40,687 bases of DNA from Saccoglossus kowalevskii (Eukaryota; Hemichordata; Enteropneusta; Harrimaniidae): NCBI RefSeq assembly GCF_000003605.2, contig NW_003158233.1:63746-104432 (forward strand), in the 5' to 3' direction. This document shows, piece after piece, positions 10,350-21,057 of this stretch (position 1 is the first letter of the stretch; every line of letters starts with the position of its first letter). Below the pieces are notes generated by a model, which worked only from the letters and a program-made list of their open reading frames with translations, was not told the DNA's origin and did not search any database. The translations under genes were made by a program, and so were the position numbers.

Positions 10350-10920
10350 TATGTTTATTTCATCAGAAAAAAAATGAAAATACAAGTAATTAAATAGATA
10401 AAATAAAAAATCTGATGAGGACTGTGAAAATAGTTTGAACTAGTCTAGTCCACAGCCCTGCCATGCTAGTAAACTTATGTGCATAGGTCATTGACAGACA
10501 GAAATTATTAATAATTTTAAATCTATATTAGGAAACAAAATAGATGAAAAATACAATTAATCAATAACTATTTATCAAAAACAAATTAATAAATAACCAA
10601 GCAACGAGTTGATACAATAATTATTTAACCTGTTATGAAACAGGTGAATGAATCATACTGCTAATCAAACAAAAATAAGAAATATAAATAATGAATTGGT
10701 AGGGAAAAAAACAATAAACAAAATCTTCCAAAGAAGTAACAAATATGCCCTGGTTAGAAAATATTACACAAAGAAAATAAAGTAACTAAAATATCAATAA
10801 TAGTCAAGAAAGATGGATATTCCAGTTAACTACTTATGAAATGGGTCTTTAAATCTGATTTAAATCGATTTCTATTATTTGAACTTTTTAATAAAACTGT
10901 GAATGAGGTTAAGGTAAGAT
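10350..10920. other. A-rich low-complexity tract
   Basis: Long runs with very few C or G residues on the plus strand, many AATAAATA-like words, and no open frames. Likely old simple-sequence or retroelement-tail DNA. Confidence 0.55.
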
Positions 10921-10929
10921 ATACATTTG

Positions 10930-11165
10930 TGAATTTGTTAAATTAAAGTTTGTAAGTTGTTATATTAGGTTTGTAAGTTGCGATGTGCATTTGTAAATTA
11001 AGTTATGAAGATTTCATGTTAAAATATGAAGTACGTAAGTTGATTGTTAGATTTGTAGTTATTATATGAAGTTTGAAAATTTATGTATTAGGCTTCTAAG
11101 TTTAGATATTGAGATTGTAATTTAGGATATGCGTATGTAAGATGAAATGTTATGTTTGGTATGTA
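10930..11165 (+). repeat. Decayed ~21-bp tandem repeat
   Basis: About ten imperfect units of roughly 19-23 bp, centred on (G/A)TTTGTAAGTTG and usually ending in TATTAGG or TATGAAG. The first two units (GTTTGTAAGTTGTTATATTA and GTTTGTAAGTTGCGATGTGC) are the best preserved. The plus strand is nearly free of C throughout. Confidence 0.55.
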
Positions 11166-11450
11166 TTGGAGTGCGCCCTCATCGGCATAAATGCACAACT
11201 TACACATGTCATTTTATGAATTATTTCGCCTGAAACAATAGTGTCTTTCAAAATCTTGTTTCTTTAATTTTTTTTATAAATGTGGTTCTGTCGCCGTGCA
11301 TAGACAATGAAAAAACACTGTAAACAGAAATGGAGGTAAAAACCACCTTCTTGTGTACCTCTCATATGTCACCGATTGCACATTACGTTACACAGTATGG
11401 AAAGAAAAGTTCAGTGGTTACATAGCGAAGCCCATTAAATGTCAAAACAC

Positions 11451-11870
11451 AATTTGATTACTCTTAATGTATTTTATCACTGTATATGACATAGCACTAC
11501 TTTCCATCGAACAGAACTGTGCTACACTTCATGTATTTGTACTTATCCCGGTAATGTGGGGCTGTGACCCGGACATCTATATCATGTACAAATGTAATGC
11601 TACGTTTGAACAATTGAGTTATATTAAACATAGATAATTACACGACAATAACTACTAAATCTTTCTACCGCTGATCTATACAGTTATCAAATTGTTTGCT
11701 GCCTAAGAAACATTCATGGATTGCAAACACAAGTCAGTATACGGTAGATAGAAGTAGCTGCGATTCCGTATCGATGTTATCCTGATTTGATTTTGTTTAC
11801 CATGTATATTATAGACAATATTGGGCTTAACAAAAACTAGCTCAGATAGAAACGGGTGAATATACTATAG
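11451..11870 (+). repeat. Duplicated block X, copy 2
   Basis: Second copy of the block at 10013-10345. It carries extra sequence of about 80-90 bp near 11545-11630, richer in G and C and absent from copy 1, and has a different middle around 11770-11800. CATGTATATTATAGACAA (11801-11818) followed by GGGCTTAACAAAAACTAGCT has a weaker counterpart at 19940-20010. Confidence 0.75.
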
Positions 11871-12704
11871 ACTAAGTCTTTTACCAGTAGCATTTCTCGG
11901 TCTGTGAAGCAACCGAAAGTACTAAAGCGTCAGTGACATCTGTTATAAAATCTAGCGAGGAACCACAACTGACTCCACGCAGGTCATGACTGTCGTGGTA
12001 GCAGGTTCATAAACACAATATGGGCGATAATGTGAATTGAAGGTGCTGATCTCGTAGTGCACCATCATTTTATCATGCGTGTGCCATGTAGAACAACTCG
12101 CGTTTACCATTCTGAATAGAGGGTCGGTTTCCGGCCTTCTTGACATATCACCTAGGTTTTTGTAAAGAAAGCCCAGAAAATGTAATTTGTGCATTTAATT
12201 AGATGAGTCCGTGTTCTTAACATACTAACATAATATCTTACCTCCGCCTATGAAAATATATGACCAATTACTTGTTTCTAATATGTGTATTGAATAACAC
12301 GGCTGATAGCTATTTGGCTATTATTTGGCGTTTGTTCAAATATCCAATTAGTCAACACGGACACAGGGAAAACAGTGTACCAAGATTTATTTACATATGT
12401 CTTTTGTTGTTGATATATTTGAGTCAGGCGAAAGTTCCGTACATTGAATATCGCTGGCTTTTTTAATGTGTCATTTGACATATAGTGCATTTGGCCACTA
12501 AGACCATATTACAGTTTAGAACTACGTGATATGGCTGTGTGGCCATCTTTCTATCATGATAGCATCATGGCCAGTCAATGCGCCATCCTGGCGTTAACCT
12601 GGCTCGGTCGAACACAAGCACCAGCGGACCTTAACCCTCAAAGTCACATTTAATAGTGCATGCATCTCGGCCAGTAGATTTAGCCTTCCCAAATAGTCAT
12701 ACAT
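11871..12704. other. Intergenic stretch before the LINE tail
   Basis: A TATAAAA string near 11944 and open frames of up to 80 codons on both strands, none recognisable and largely overlapping one another. No gene called. Confidence 0.45.
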
Positions 12705-12715
12705 ATTTATTTATT

Positions 12716-12770
<55 letters not shown>

Positions 12771-12811
12771 TTTGTTTGTTTGTTTGTTTGTTTGTTTGTT
12801 TGTTTGTTTGT

Positions 12812-12874
<63 letters not shown>

Positions 12875-12897
12875 TTTTTTATTTATTTATTTATTTA
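12705..12897. repeat. Composite (TTTA)n(TTTG)10(TTTA)n microsatellite
   Basis: About 66 bp of TTTA-type repeats, then ten TTTG units (12771-12810), then about 87 bp of TTTA with one slippage error near 12875. On the minus strand it is a (TAAA)n tail directly following the 3' end of the LINE, so it probably began as the element's tail. The open frames across it (LFIY and LFVC repeats) are artefacts of the tetranucleotide. Confidence 0.95.
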
Positions 12898-12906
12898 AAG
12901 AGGGTA

Positions 12907-12940
12907 GGCCAATATACAATAAAGTAATTTACATTGGTCC
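12907..12940 (-). repeat. Stem-loop near the LINE 3' end
   Basis: GGCCAAT at 12907-12913 pairs with ATTGGTCC at 12933-12940 (one bulge). This gives a small hairpin in the last 35 bases of the 3' UTR, just before the TAAA tail. Comparable 3' stem-loops are known RT recognition elements in CR1/L2-type LINEs; the role here is inferred. Confidence 0.5.
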
Positions 12941-13283
12941 TCTCTGTAGGAACAAAAAACACAATATACACACTATAGGCTTGAGCCATTTACAACAATT
13001 TTTTTCTTAAAAAAATCTAATGAGGCTGAATTTCTGATATGGAATAGTAAGTTAATCCATAGGTTACCCCGCTATACTGAAACGTCCTCTGACCCATGGA
13101 TGTTTTTCATTTAGTAATGCGTAAATTATTTAAGAGAGGAACGTGTACTATACTTTTGGGTTTGGGAGATGGGACTGAACATTTCACTTATATATAAATG
13201 CGCCACACCATTACAATACCTAGAAAATATGAAATTCTGTAATCGATAGGCAAGATGCTATGTTTTTTGAACAGTTCAAATGA

Positions 13284-13619
13284 CTATTGGCTAAAGTTGT
13301 CAGAGGAAATCACACGAACTGCCCTTTTCTGAAGTTTATACACCCGACATAAATTTGATTGACTTGTATCGCCAAATACTATACAGCAATAATCCAATAA
13401 CGACTGAATAAATGAAAAATACAATGTTCTTCTGACGGAAATAGGTAAGAAGCTGCGAACTCTCATAAGAACACCAATTCTTTGGTTAAGCCTTTTACAA
13501 AGCATATCAACATGATGATCCCATGATAGAGTTTTATATAAAACCACCCCGAGCGACTTTTCGAAACTGACTGTTTTAATTATTTCACCATTGAAGTTAA
13601 CCAGAAAATCTTTCACCAA
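13284..13619 (-). pseudogene. Reverse transcriptase thumb/C-terminal piece
   Basis: A 111-codon frame with SLGVVLYKTLSWDHHVD, then a basic helix-like stretch, then LLDYCCIVFGDTSQSNL and LQKRAVRVI. This is the standard order for the C-terminal third of jockey/CR1-type RT proteins. Further C-terminal coding remnants continue in other frames to about 13010. Confidence 0.88.
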
Positions 13620-13794
13620 AATTATTTAGCCTTTGACGGGATCCAACAAGCATAGATTTTGATTTAGATGTGTTGATTGACATGTAATTGCAATTAACCC
13701 AACGCATAATTGGCCAAACATCATCATTAATGCACTTTGTGATTACATTGATACTTGGTCCAGACGATAACAGAGTTTGATCGTCCGCGTACAT
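13597..13794 (-). pseudogene. Reverse transcriptase motif C (YADD) piece
   Basis: Begins MYADDQTLLSSG, with the catalytic YADD box at 13791-13780 intact. It continues through the MRWVNCNYMSINTSKSKSM segment, typical of the RT palm-to-thumb region (NxxKSK signature). It is frameshifted against both the upstream palm piece and the downstream thumb piece. Confidence 0.88.
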
Positions 13795-13831
13795 ATCAAT
13801 GGAACTATTTTCAGAAAATAATGGTAGGTCA

Positions 13832-14308
13832 TTAATTAATAAATAGAAGAAATAATAATAGTCCTAAAATTGAACCCTGTGTCACACCATGTCGAATTAT
13901 GACAGCATCCGACTGTTTACCCATCAAATACACAACTTGCTTTCTGTCAGTTAAATAAGGATTAAAACAAACAAAGGAGATCGGAGAAATGCCATAAATT
14001 GAGAGCTTATTTAATAATACATGTTTATCTACCATATCAAACGCCTTGCTTAAATCAAGGAAAAGGAAACCACACAATAAGCCATCATCCATATTGCTAG
14101 GTAATGTGTCACATAGCTTAATCATAGCTGTATGGCAAGAATGTGATTTCCGAAAACCTGACTGCGATTCAGAAATTAAATCATGACTATTCAAATAATG
14201 GTATAAGTGATCATACATGTGTTTTTCAAAGATTTTTGAAATTATTGGGAGCAACATGTCCTGGGATCCACCCTTGTGTAATGGAATAACTATGACATGC
14301 TTAAACAT
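13832..14308 (-). pseudogene. Reverse transcriptase fingers and palm
   Basis: A 158-codon frame, the longest in the window. It has SESQSGFRKSHSC (residues 46-58), the motif A block FLDLSKAFD with catalytic Asp at residue 85, and the motif B-like block VTQGSILG before LLLFLLFIN, where it stops. In intact relatives this polymerises cDNA at the nicked target. In this copy VTQGSILG is followed by L where P is usual, and motif C lies in a different frame, so it is non-functional as it stands. Confidence 0.9.
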
Positions 14309-14445
14309 GTCTGGAAAAATACCTGATGAAATGTTGATGCTGAATAAACAATACTTTCACAAATGAACGGAGCAGACTTGGAACTAGATAGTGAGAACAG
14401 TTGGTTCTTTACGAATTGGCATGTAACCGGCGGAATAGCAAATTG

Positions 14446-14784
14446 TCAAGTATTGGTCAATTTGGGTTCGATAAATTTCCGTAAATTCGTAAAATTTGAA
14501 TCTCCCACTGAAACATTGTATCGTAACTTTTTGGCAACAGACGCGAAATGTGTATTGAAATTATTAACGATTTTTCCGAGGTTATTGCCAACTGAAATAT
14601 GAACATTGAGTGAGTTAGGTTTACCAGCACTGATCAAATCGTTGAGGGTTTTCCACAAGGCGGCACTGTTGGGGCTATTGATTTTGATAAGTTGCATATA
14701 ATGGGTTTTCTTGGCGGCTTTGATTAAATTAACTACCAAATTACGTTTGGCTCTATATTGGTTTAGGAAAGTAACATTACTCAA
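14446..14784 (-). pseudogene. LINE linker upstream of the RT domain
   Basis: A 112-codon frame, readable upstream to about 14865 in the same frame. It contains VVNLIKAAKKTHYMQLIKIN and ALWKTLNDLI, characteristic of the region between endonuclease and RT, and ends before the RT fingers. An unrelated plus-strand frame at 14363-14602 is its shadow. Confidence 0.85.
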
Positions 14785-14879
14785 AGTACGTGCAAGCCTC
14801 CGAACTTTGTTTCTTTCTCTAATTTTAAGTAGAATGTCCGTATTCAGCCATCCTGGCTGTCTTAATTTATAATAATATC

Positions 14880-17800
14880 AATGTCGGATTCCATTGAACA
14901 ATGTACGCAAATTACAACATTACAATAATTGCTTTATATATTGGATGCGACTACCTGGAAATAAGCAGTACAGACCATCGGCGCCACATCAATCAATCAA
15001 TATCTAAACTGAATGTAACTACTTAGCCAATTTAACTCAATGATCGAATTATTGAAAAAATAAAAATGATTTCTAAATTAAATGTATCTGACATTGGGAA
15101 AGATAATTGTGCACAGCCAGTTACAGTGGCTGTCAAAGCTCATTGCGTCATGTTGCAGTAAATATTGAAGACATTTATTCAATTTACAGTGTCAAGAAAC
15201 CGATGGGTATTTGTGTAATTGCGAGAGACATTGACTGACGGTATAACTGCCGCGGAAAGATGACACGTGTTTCCGTTGATATTTCTGTAACATACCTATA
15301 TGATGATATGCCCTTGCACCTTATTTTATGCAGAAATAATAGGTATATGAATTTGCACACAATATTCCCTAATATTTAAAGTACACTACACGATATATTG
15401 AACTATTTTATTATAATTATCTGTAGTGCTCAGTATTTTATATGTATAAACTGAATATGTAATATAATATAAATGGTAGGAATATACTAGTAGGATCATT
15501 TTTTTTAATACGCGTTTTCACAAACATAATTGTGAAAATCAAGTTAAAGAAAACATAATACGACAATGTATTAAGAAATTTCTAATTCATTTGAAGGGTA
15601 AAAACAATTCGGTTTGCCTGAATTAAATAGAGGTGACTGTAAACACAACGCGATTTAATTCGCATTATCAATCTTATTTAATCAAAATTTCCATCGAAAT
15701 CATTGGGACTTTGACCATATTAATGGCATAATTGAATGCCTTAAGCATTTTTTTCCACGGATGCATTATCAGCAATGCAATATATCAGCAGAATATAAGG
15801 GCGTACATTCAAATAAAAAGCAATTTTGTGTTTCATGTGTTTAGGGATTTATACTTCACATAATGTTTGTCTTTAAAGAAGCATGGATTGAGTGTTTGTT
15901 TGATTATTTATTTTGTCTTATCAGATTTCCAAATATGATTCATTGTGACATGAAATATGGGAAATGTGTCTGGGTTTGAAATCGAATGTTTGTCATAAAA
16001 CAATGATCTATCAGTGGCGTACGTAGTGAATTACTTGGCTGAAAACGTTAAATATACGTTACATAAATGTAATGACAGTTAATGTATGCCGTGTTTAGAA
16101 ACCGGAAGTACTGCATAGTTTTGGTTATGGTTAAAACGTTTTGATACGTTGAGTTGATTAGTCTAGTATGTGACTCGTATATGTCCAACCTAGTATGTTT
16201 GATTTCTTCCGCTATATCCAGACTTACGTGAAATATTTGTCGAATGAAATTTTATGAGTGAGATAACAGTCAGAAACTTCTTTTTTCACAAATGCTATCA
16301 CATGCTTTGTCTTTGTAATAAGTGTATGTGTTTGGTTCGTTCTTTGAAGTAACATAAGAGTACAAAACAGTATTAGTTGAAACATGACAAAAAGCACAAC
16401 TACCAGCGATAATATATCACTTGATAGAGCCAGCATGTTTAGTCAATTATCAACACATGTGTCTCTTTATAAACATATCTCCTATTCAGCATTCACAAAC
16501 TCGAGATAGTCATTATATTGCCATTAAATTACATTTCACCATGTGAGTTATTCTAAACTAGGTTGAGTATTGTAAATTTTTATTTCAGTTTTTTTTCAAA
16601 AAACACTTTTTAATTTTTGGTTGTCATTTCGAGCAGCAAGCCTAATGCAAGGCATAACAATAGTTAAATTTTGATTATAGATGGTTCACGTTAAGCGTGT
16701 ATGTATTTATAAAGTATTTATATATTATTTTGAAAATCATAAGAACATACGTTGCGGGAGACACATAACCTCAATTTAAAGAACAGAAATAGCAAATTAA
16801 TAAAGAAATAAAAATATATTTTATTATGATATGAAGACTGATAGAATAATAAGTGTTAGCATTTCACTGTTTCTCCAATTATCGCAAAAACATATATTTT
16901 ACTGTTTTTTTTGTTTTTTTTTTAAATATCACAATAATGCTCGAAAACACTTATTTAACAACCCGCGACAAACAAAGGCGCGGAATTTTGTTAAGTCTAT
17001 ATTTTATGTATTTACCTTAAATTATTTTCGAATTTCATCATTGACGTGCTTCACTTCCATACCTGATTAACACAATTTTGCAGTATAATGGGTTTTCTCG
17101 AACCTCTTACCCAGCGCATATGCGTTTCATTTCACTGTGTAGTTCAGCTTATCATTTCAGTTCATCGTTGTCATATTTTATCGCACAAAATAACAAACTA
17201 AGGGAACAATCACTAATTAACTTTTCCGGCATTCGTAAAAGCATGTTGTGCAGGTTATCTTGTATTTATTTATTCATGCCTTCGTTAGATGGATAAATAA
17301 ATAACGTATGTTGTAAATAATTTAACAATATACGTTGTTGTAGCCATAGCATGCCAGTAATATAGATACAATCGGTACTGATAAACGTTTCAGACAGGAT
17401 TACTTCTTTAACATTCACGGCATATGACCCTATCGGCGGATAGTAGTACTCAATTGCAATTCACATATGTTTAATTCATTCCTCTAAGACACATTGAGAA
17501 ATTGCATGCAGTAATGGTTAACCGACAAGTGCGGTATTCAAGTTGTCGGCAAAATGTATATGTTATGCACACACAATAGTAGAAAATGCACGCAATTTCA
17601 GTTCGTTCTTTCTTTCTTGCCAGCAAGCTCATTTTGTTTTATTCAGGATGGATAATATTTGCAGCTGGAATTATCATTCTAGCATGGCAACAACATGGCA
17701 TTTGTAATTACTATTATTTATTGGGTTAATGAACTTCGTCGCACAATTTTAATCATGCCTGAATACGTCGATACTCTGAATATTTATCATTACATTACGC

Positions 17801-19612
17801 TATATTCTAAAAAAATTATGTTGCATCAAATCTGTGAATGTTAATAATGTAAGGTACAGTAAGTATGTCGCGAGAAGTTTAAATGTAAAACGAAAACTTT
17901 GTGAGAACAATTTGAAAAATATGTTTATAAACACATGTGTTAGATGTACCCCTATTGTAAATATACTTTCTGTTTTGAAAGAGATGCTATTGAGTGCAGT
18001 GTGTTGTTTTATTTTTGGGTATAATTTTTCTCTATATTCGTTTACTTTTACTTTTATTGTAGCTTATGTTTTATTGTGAAATCCACACATAGATTTTACT
18101 AACTACAATGGGCTGTCTCATCAAATATCTTTTCCATACGTGCATGGGTATTTCAAATAAGAAAGCGTCGCTCTGTGTAAACCGCTGTATTCTAAAAATA
18201 AAACGTTTTTTTTATTGGTTGAATGTTTTACTTTGAACTGGGGTTATGTAAATGAGCCAATAAGCGGCGACGTTTGAATGTAACACACAACGTTTATACG
18301 ACACGTTTTGTTTTAATCAGATTGATATAATCGGAATTTTATGTTTTGTTTGATTTGTTTCCCCCGTGATTCGTGAAGAAAATTTGCAAATAAATGTCAT
18401 GGTGATAGCCATGGTAGCATGGCAATTAAGTGAACTGTTGCTAGCCATAAAAATATGTACTTAGAATTGATATAGAGTAGTCACTCACTACACACTAATA
18501 TCTCAGATCGGTTATTAAATTTCCAACTCCTTCCTGATAGATTCCGTTATGAGAGCAGTTTGGTGACCTAACGTTCAATACAAATTGGTATATGTGCACA
18601 TTGATAAAATATCTTATTTTTTTACGTTTTATTCTTACCATGCGGTAAATCATTTCTTCAAGATAGAACTTGAGGATCCCCCATCAGTGCCGATGACCAG
18701 ACATATTATTTATAATTGTCATCGGTAAATCCCCGCAGTCATGTGAGATCAGAAATCGACATGTGGTGTATGACATTGATGAATTGTATTTATTTTATTT
18801 TCGTAAGCTTGTTGGGTAGGTCGCATTTATTTCACGAATGGACGTATATTGGATAAATTGCTACTATATATGTTTTGACGTGAACTAATAGCAAGGAGCA
18901 CACGGGACCAACAGTTTTTACGTTTTTTTTAACTGTACATCGAAGCCATTTCTATAAATGTGACGAACATAGCAAGTGGGCAATGTGTACTCTTTCCTCC
19001 ACTGATGACTGTGGTGCCGACCACGAGGGTCCAACTCACTTTCACCATGATGCTGAGCGAACAAGCTAACCGTTAAGTCGCATATATAAATATGCTTATA
19101 TTCCAGACGTCAAACGAATATTGATTCTTAATATGGATGTACACACCAACAAAAGAAACGTGTCAGAGACATTGTATTGTACTTTTATTACATGAGAACA
19201 GTTCTATATGATTTATTATAACCGAGTCGCAATATACAGTTATTCTCTGAACAACTGTCATATTTAATTTGCCCTATGGATGTGTGTGTGAACGGAACAG
19301 ATGCGTCAACTATAGAAAATAAACATAATACCCGAACCGCGATCGAACGATAATGCTATATTCAACTTAAATTAATTACATTCATACAATTACTCCCCTG
19401 CTATCATGACCCTTTACGCACTGTGTGCAAATAATCTATTCTCCGATAAAGTGTACATGATTTGTTTAATGAAGTAGAATTTGTTTGTTAAATGAAAAGA
19501 AAATCATCAATTACATTGTCTTAATCTAGGTGAACTAATGGGCCTGGGATTTTTTAATTTCATATAATTAGGCATTAGTACTGTATAGTATATATGCACC
19601 CTACATGCACAC
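14880..19612. other. Gene-free AT-rich stretch
   Basis: No supportable gene. Frames of up to 81 codons occur on both strands (for example 16224-16436 minus, a hydrophobic N-terminus; 17834-18079 plus) without recognisable domains or promoter context. A short perfect-stem hairpin CCGATGAC / GTCATCGG with a 20-base loop lies at 18690-18725. T-rich runs occur near 16590 and 16910. Confidence 0.45.
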
Positions 19613-19618
19613 ACGCAT

Positions 19619-20152
19619 GTTAGTATTTTCGAGCATTTTTTTTGGTTTTGGAATAGTGTTTTCTAGTTTTTCTTTTTTAAATTCACTTCAATCACTTACT
19701 ACAATTGCAGATCACAATAGAGTTTACGGTAGATAATCAGCAGTTAGTATTTTCGAGCATTTTTTTGGGGGGTTTTGAAATATGTTCAACCTCACTACTA
19801 GTAATGTGTGGACACTATATGTTAATGTGCATATAATGACGTTGCAGGAACTTAATGTCACATTAGCATATGATGTGCATAAACAACTCATGTTGTTTGA
19901 CAACATAAGCAAAGACTAAATGAAGCCGATCTATGTACTCATGTGTATTATAGACAAGTATATAATAAGGAGATTTGATGTTTACAATGGGCTAAGCAAT
20001 AGTTAGCTAATATATTTGTACCAAAGGACACTGTTACATATATTTGTAATTTAGGTCTAGCTAATAATGCCTAGTGTTTTCTATTTTCTTCAATTTACTT
20101 TAATCACTCATTACAGTTAGGTGTCATACTAGCGTTTACGGTAGATTGTCAG
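19619..20152 (+). repeat. Nested local duplications (block Y)
   Basis: GTTAGTATTTTCGAGCAT plus a T-run occurs at 19619-19642 and again at 19743-19766 (124-bp period). Separately, the stretch 19655-19741 (TAGTGTTTTCTA... GTTTACGGTAGAT) recurs at 20072-20152 with moderate divergence. At 19940-20010, CATGTGTATTATAGACAA and then GGGCTAAGCAATAGTTAGCT resemble the end of block X copy 2 (11801-11845). Confidence 0.6.
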
Positions 20153-20600
20153 GATGCGTAGCGAGGAAAGTTAAAGAATTATAAAAAATGCGTGATACCT
20201 TAAAAAATACAGGTCTCTATGTAGCCTGGGTCCGGGTATTATCAACAATTTGATTACGATATAATAAACATTTAATAAATGGACATAAAGTTACATTATC
20301 GTATAGTTAACATAATTCATAATTTATATATAACTGCGAAAACGTTTTATTTTTGTTTAGTGTAGTTAATTTTGTCATAACCTATAATTTGATTCAATGG
20401 GTTTACTATCCGACACGTTTTATTTTGATTATACAGAAAATTTGTTTCGACTATTCAGACACAATCTCATTCAAAATCAGCAAATTTGATATTCAGTCAG
20501 CAGATTGTACGTTATCGCTTTTATTCTACTAGTTTCTTTTTTTGTTGACCTGTACAACGAGTTCATGAGTTCGGATTGCACTTTGAAGCATCCTAAATCC
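20153..20600. other. Intergenic stretch, nothing recognised
   Basis: AT-rich sequence between block Y and the NRF-1-like module, with no frame above 60 codons and no repeat. Confidence 0.45.
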
Positions 20601-20614
20601 ACATTTCCGCTGCC

Positions 20615-20710
20615 ATCCACGTTATCAATCATCCAAGTATGGGTACTATTTTCTTCAATGTCACTGTATCCTTATTTAACATGAGACACATTGCGCATGC
20701 GTAAACCCCA
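20615..20710 (+). promoter_or_regulatory. NRF-1-like promoter module, copy 1
   Basis: TATC-A-ATCATCCAAGT (ATCCAAGT at 20631-20638), AATGTCAC (20657-20664), TTAACA, then TGCGCATGCGTA (20692-20703), within one base of the NRF-1 consensus YGCGCAYGCGCR. The same order occurs at 32764-32860, with the first two anchors exactly 26 bp apart in both. NRF-1 (EWG/P3A2 in invertebrates) sites typically sit near the start of TATA-less promoters. No TATA box is seen. A good splice donor (TTCAG|GTGAGT, about 20780) follows. Confidence 0.55.
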
Positions 20711-20808
20711 TTAGTGCACTGCGACTCGATCCAGTAGTTTGACAGACGCCGAATGCACTCAGGCATTTGTGCAATTCAGGTGAGTCCTAGCGTCACTAAT
20801 TATGTAAA

Positions 20809-21057
20809 ATGCTGGCGTTGTCTGTTTCTTATTCACTATACATGTTAAGCTTGGGTTTTGTAAAAGGAGAATACGTGGTCAGTAAGAAACTATTTATTTT
20901 TATTTACAATCTAATGCATTGGATGTGCATTGCCGGTGTCATATCACACATAGTTGCCCTGTGTGATTGCAAATATGTTCCTTATCATGTACTGATATGC
21001 CAACATACAAAGAATATTTCCCCGCGATTGTGTTCAGCAGACAGTAATTATATATAA
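20809..21057 (+). CDS. Possible small secreted protein (unrecognised)
   Basis: An 82-residue frame starting about 105 bp after the NRF-1-like site, with an adenine at -3. The N-terminus MLALSVSYSLYMLSLGFVKG is signal-peptide-like and the rest has five cysteines. Alternatively the coding exon ends at the donor-like TCA|GTAAGA at 20881/20882 (phase 1), with the remaining frame being intron. The paralogous promoter at 32.77 kb is also followed by a signal-peptide-like start, which is the main reason to take this seriously. No family is recognised and the two N-termini are not clearly homologous. Confidence 0.22.
   Translation: MLALSVSYSLYMLSLGFVKGEYVVSKKLFIFIYNLMHWMCIAGVISHIVALCDCKYVPYHVLICQHTKNISPRLCSADSNYI

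Larger units (their letters stand above)
12898..14872 (-). mobile_element. 5'-truncated non-LTR retrotransposon (jockey/CR1-like LINE)
   Basis: About 1.97 kb on the minus strand. It starts within the linker between endonuclease and RT (RQPGWLNTDILLKI near 14860), continues through the RT fingers, palm and thumb, and reaches the C-terminal end (INLLFHIRNSASLDFFKKK near 13050-13010). A short 3' UTR leads into the TAAA tail at 12897. The 5' endonuclease is absent, as expected from incomplete target-primed reverse transcription. At least three frameshifts separate the pieces (14784-14446, 14308-13832, 13794-13597, 13619-13284). Family placement as CR1/jockey-like rests on the motifs and the tetranucleotide tail. 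Confidence 0.9.

Noticed and set aside
10410-10450. CTGATGAGGACTGTGAAAAT resembling a hammerhead core
   Set aside because: The bases between CTGATGA and GAAA cannot form stem II.
12656-13010. Long LFIY/LFVC repeat frames
   Set aside because: They are translations of the TTTA/TTTG tetranucleotide array; the same artefact appears at 31376-31756 on the other strand.
14363-14602. 79-codon plus-strand frame
   Set aside because: Shadow of the LINE linker and RT entry on the minus strand.
16224-16436. 70-codon minus-strand frame with a hydrophobic MLALSS start
   Set aside because: Shares MLALS with the frame at 20809 but has neither the promoter module nor a donor; similarity is limited to a few residues.
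19005-19045. Hammerhead-ribozyme-like CTGATGA followed by the GTGGT-GCCG-ACCAC stem
   Set aside because: The required GAAA after stem II reads GAGG, and no closing stems I or III were found. Considered because Penelope elements can carry hammerheads, but this site is 10 kb from the element.
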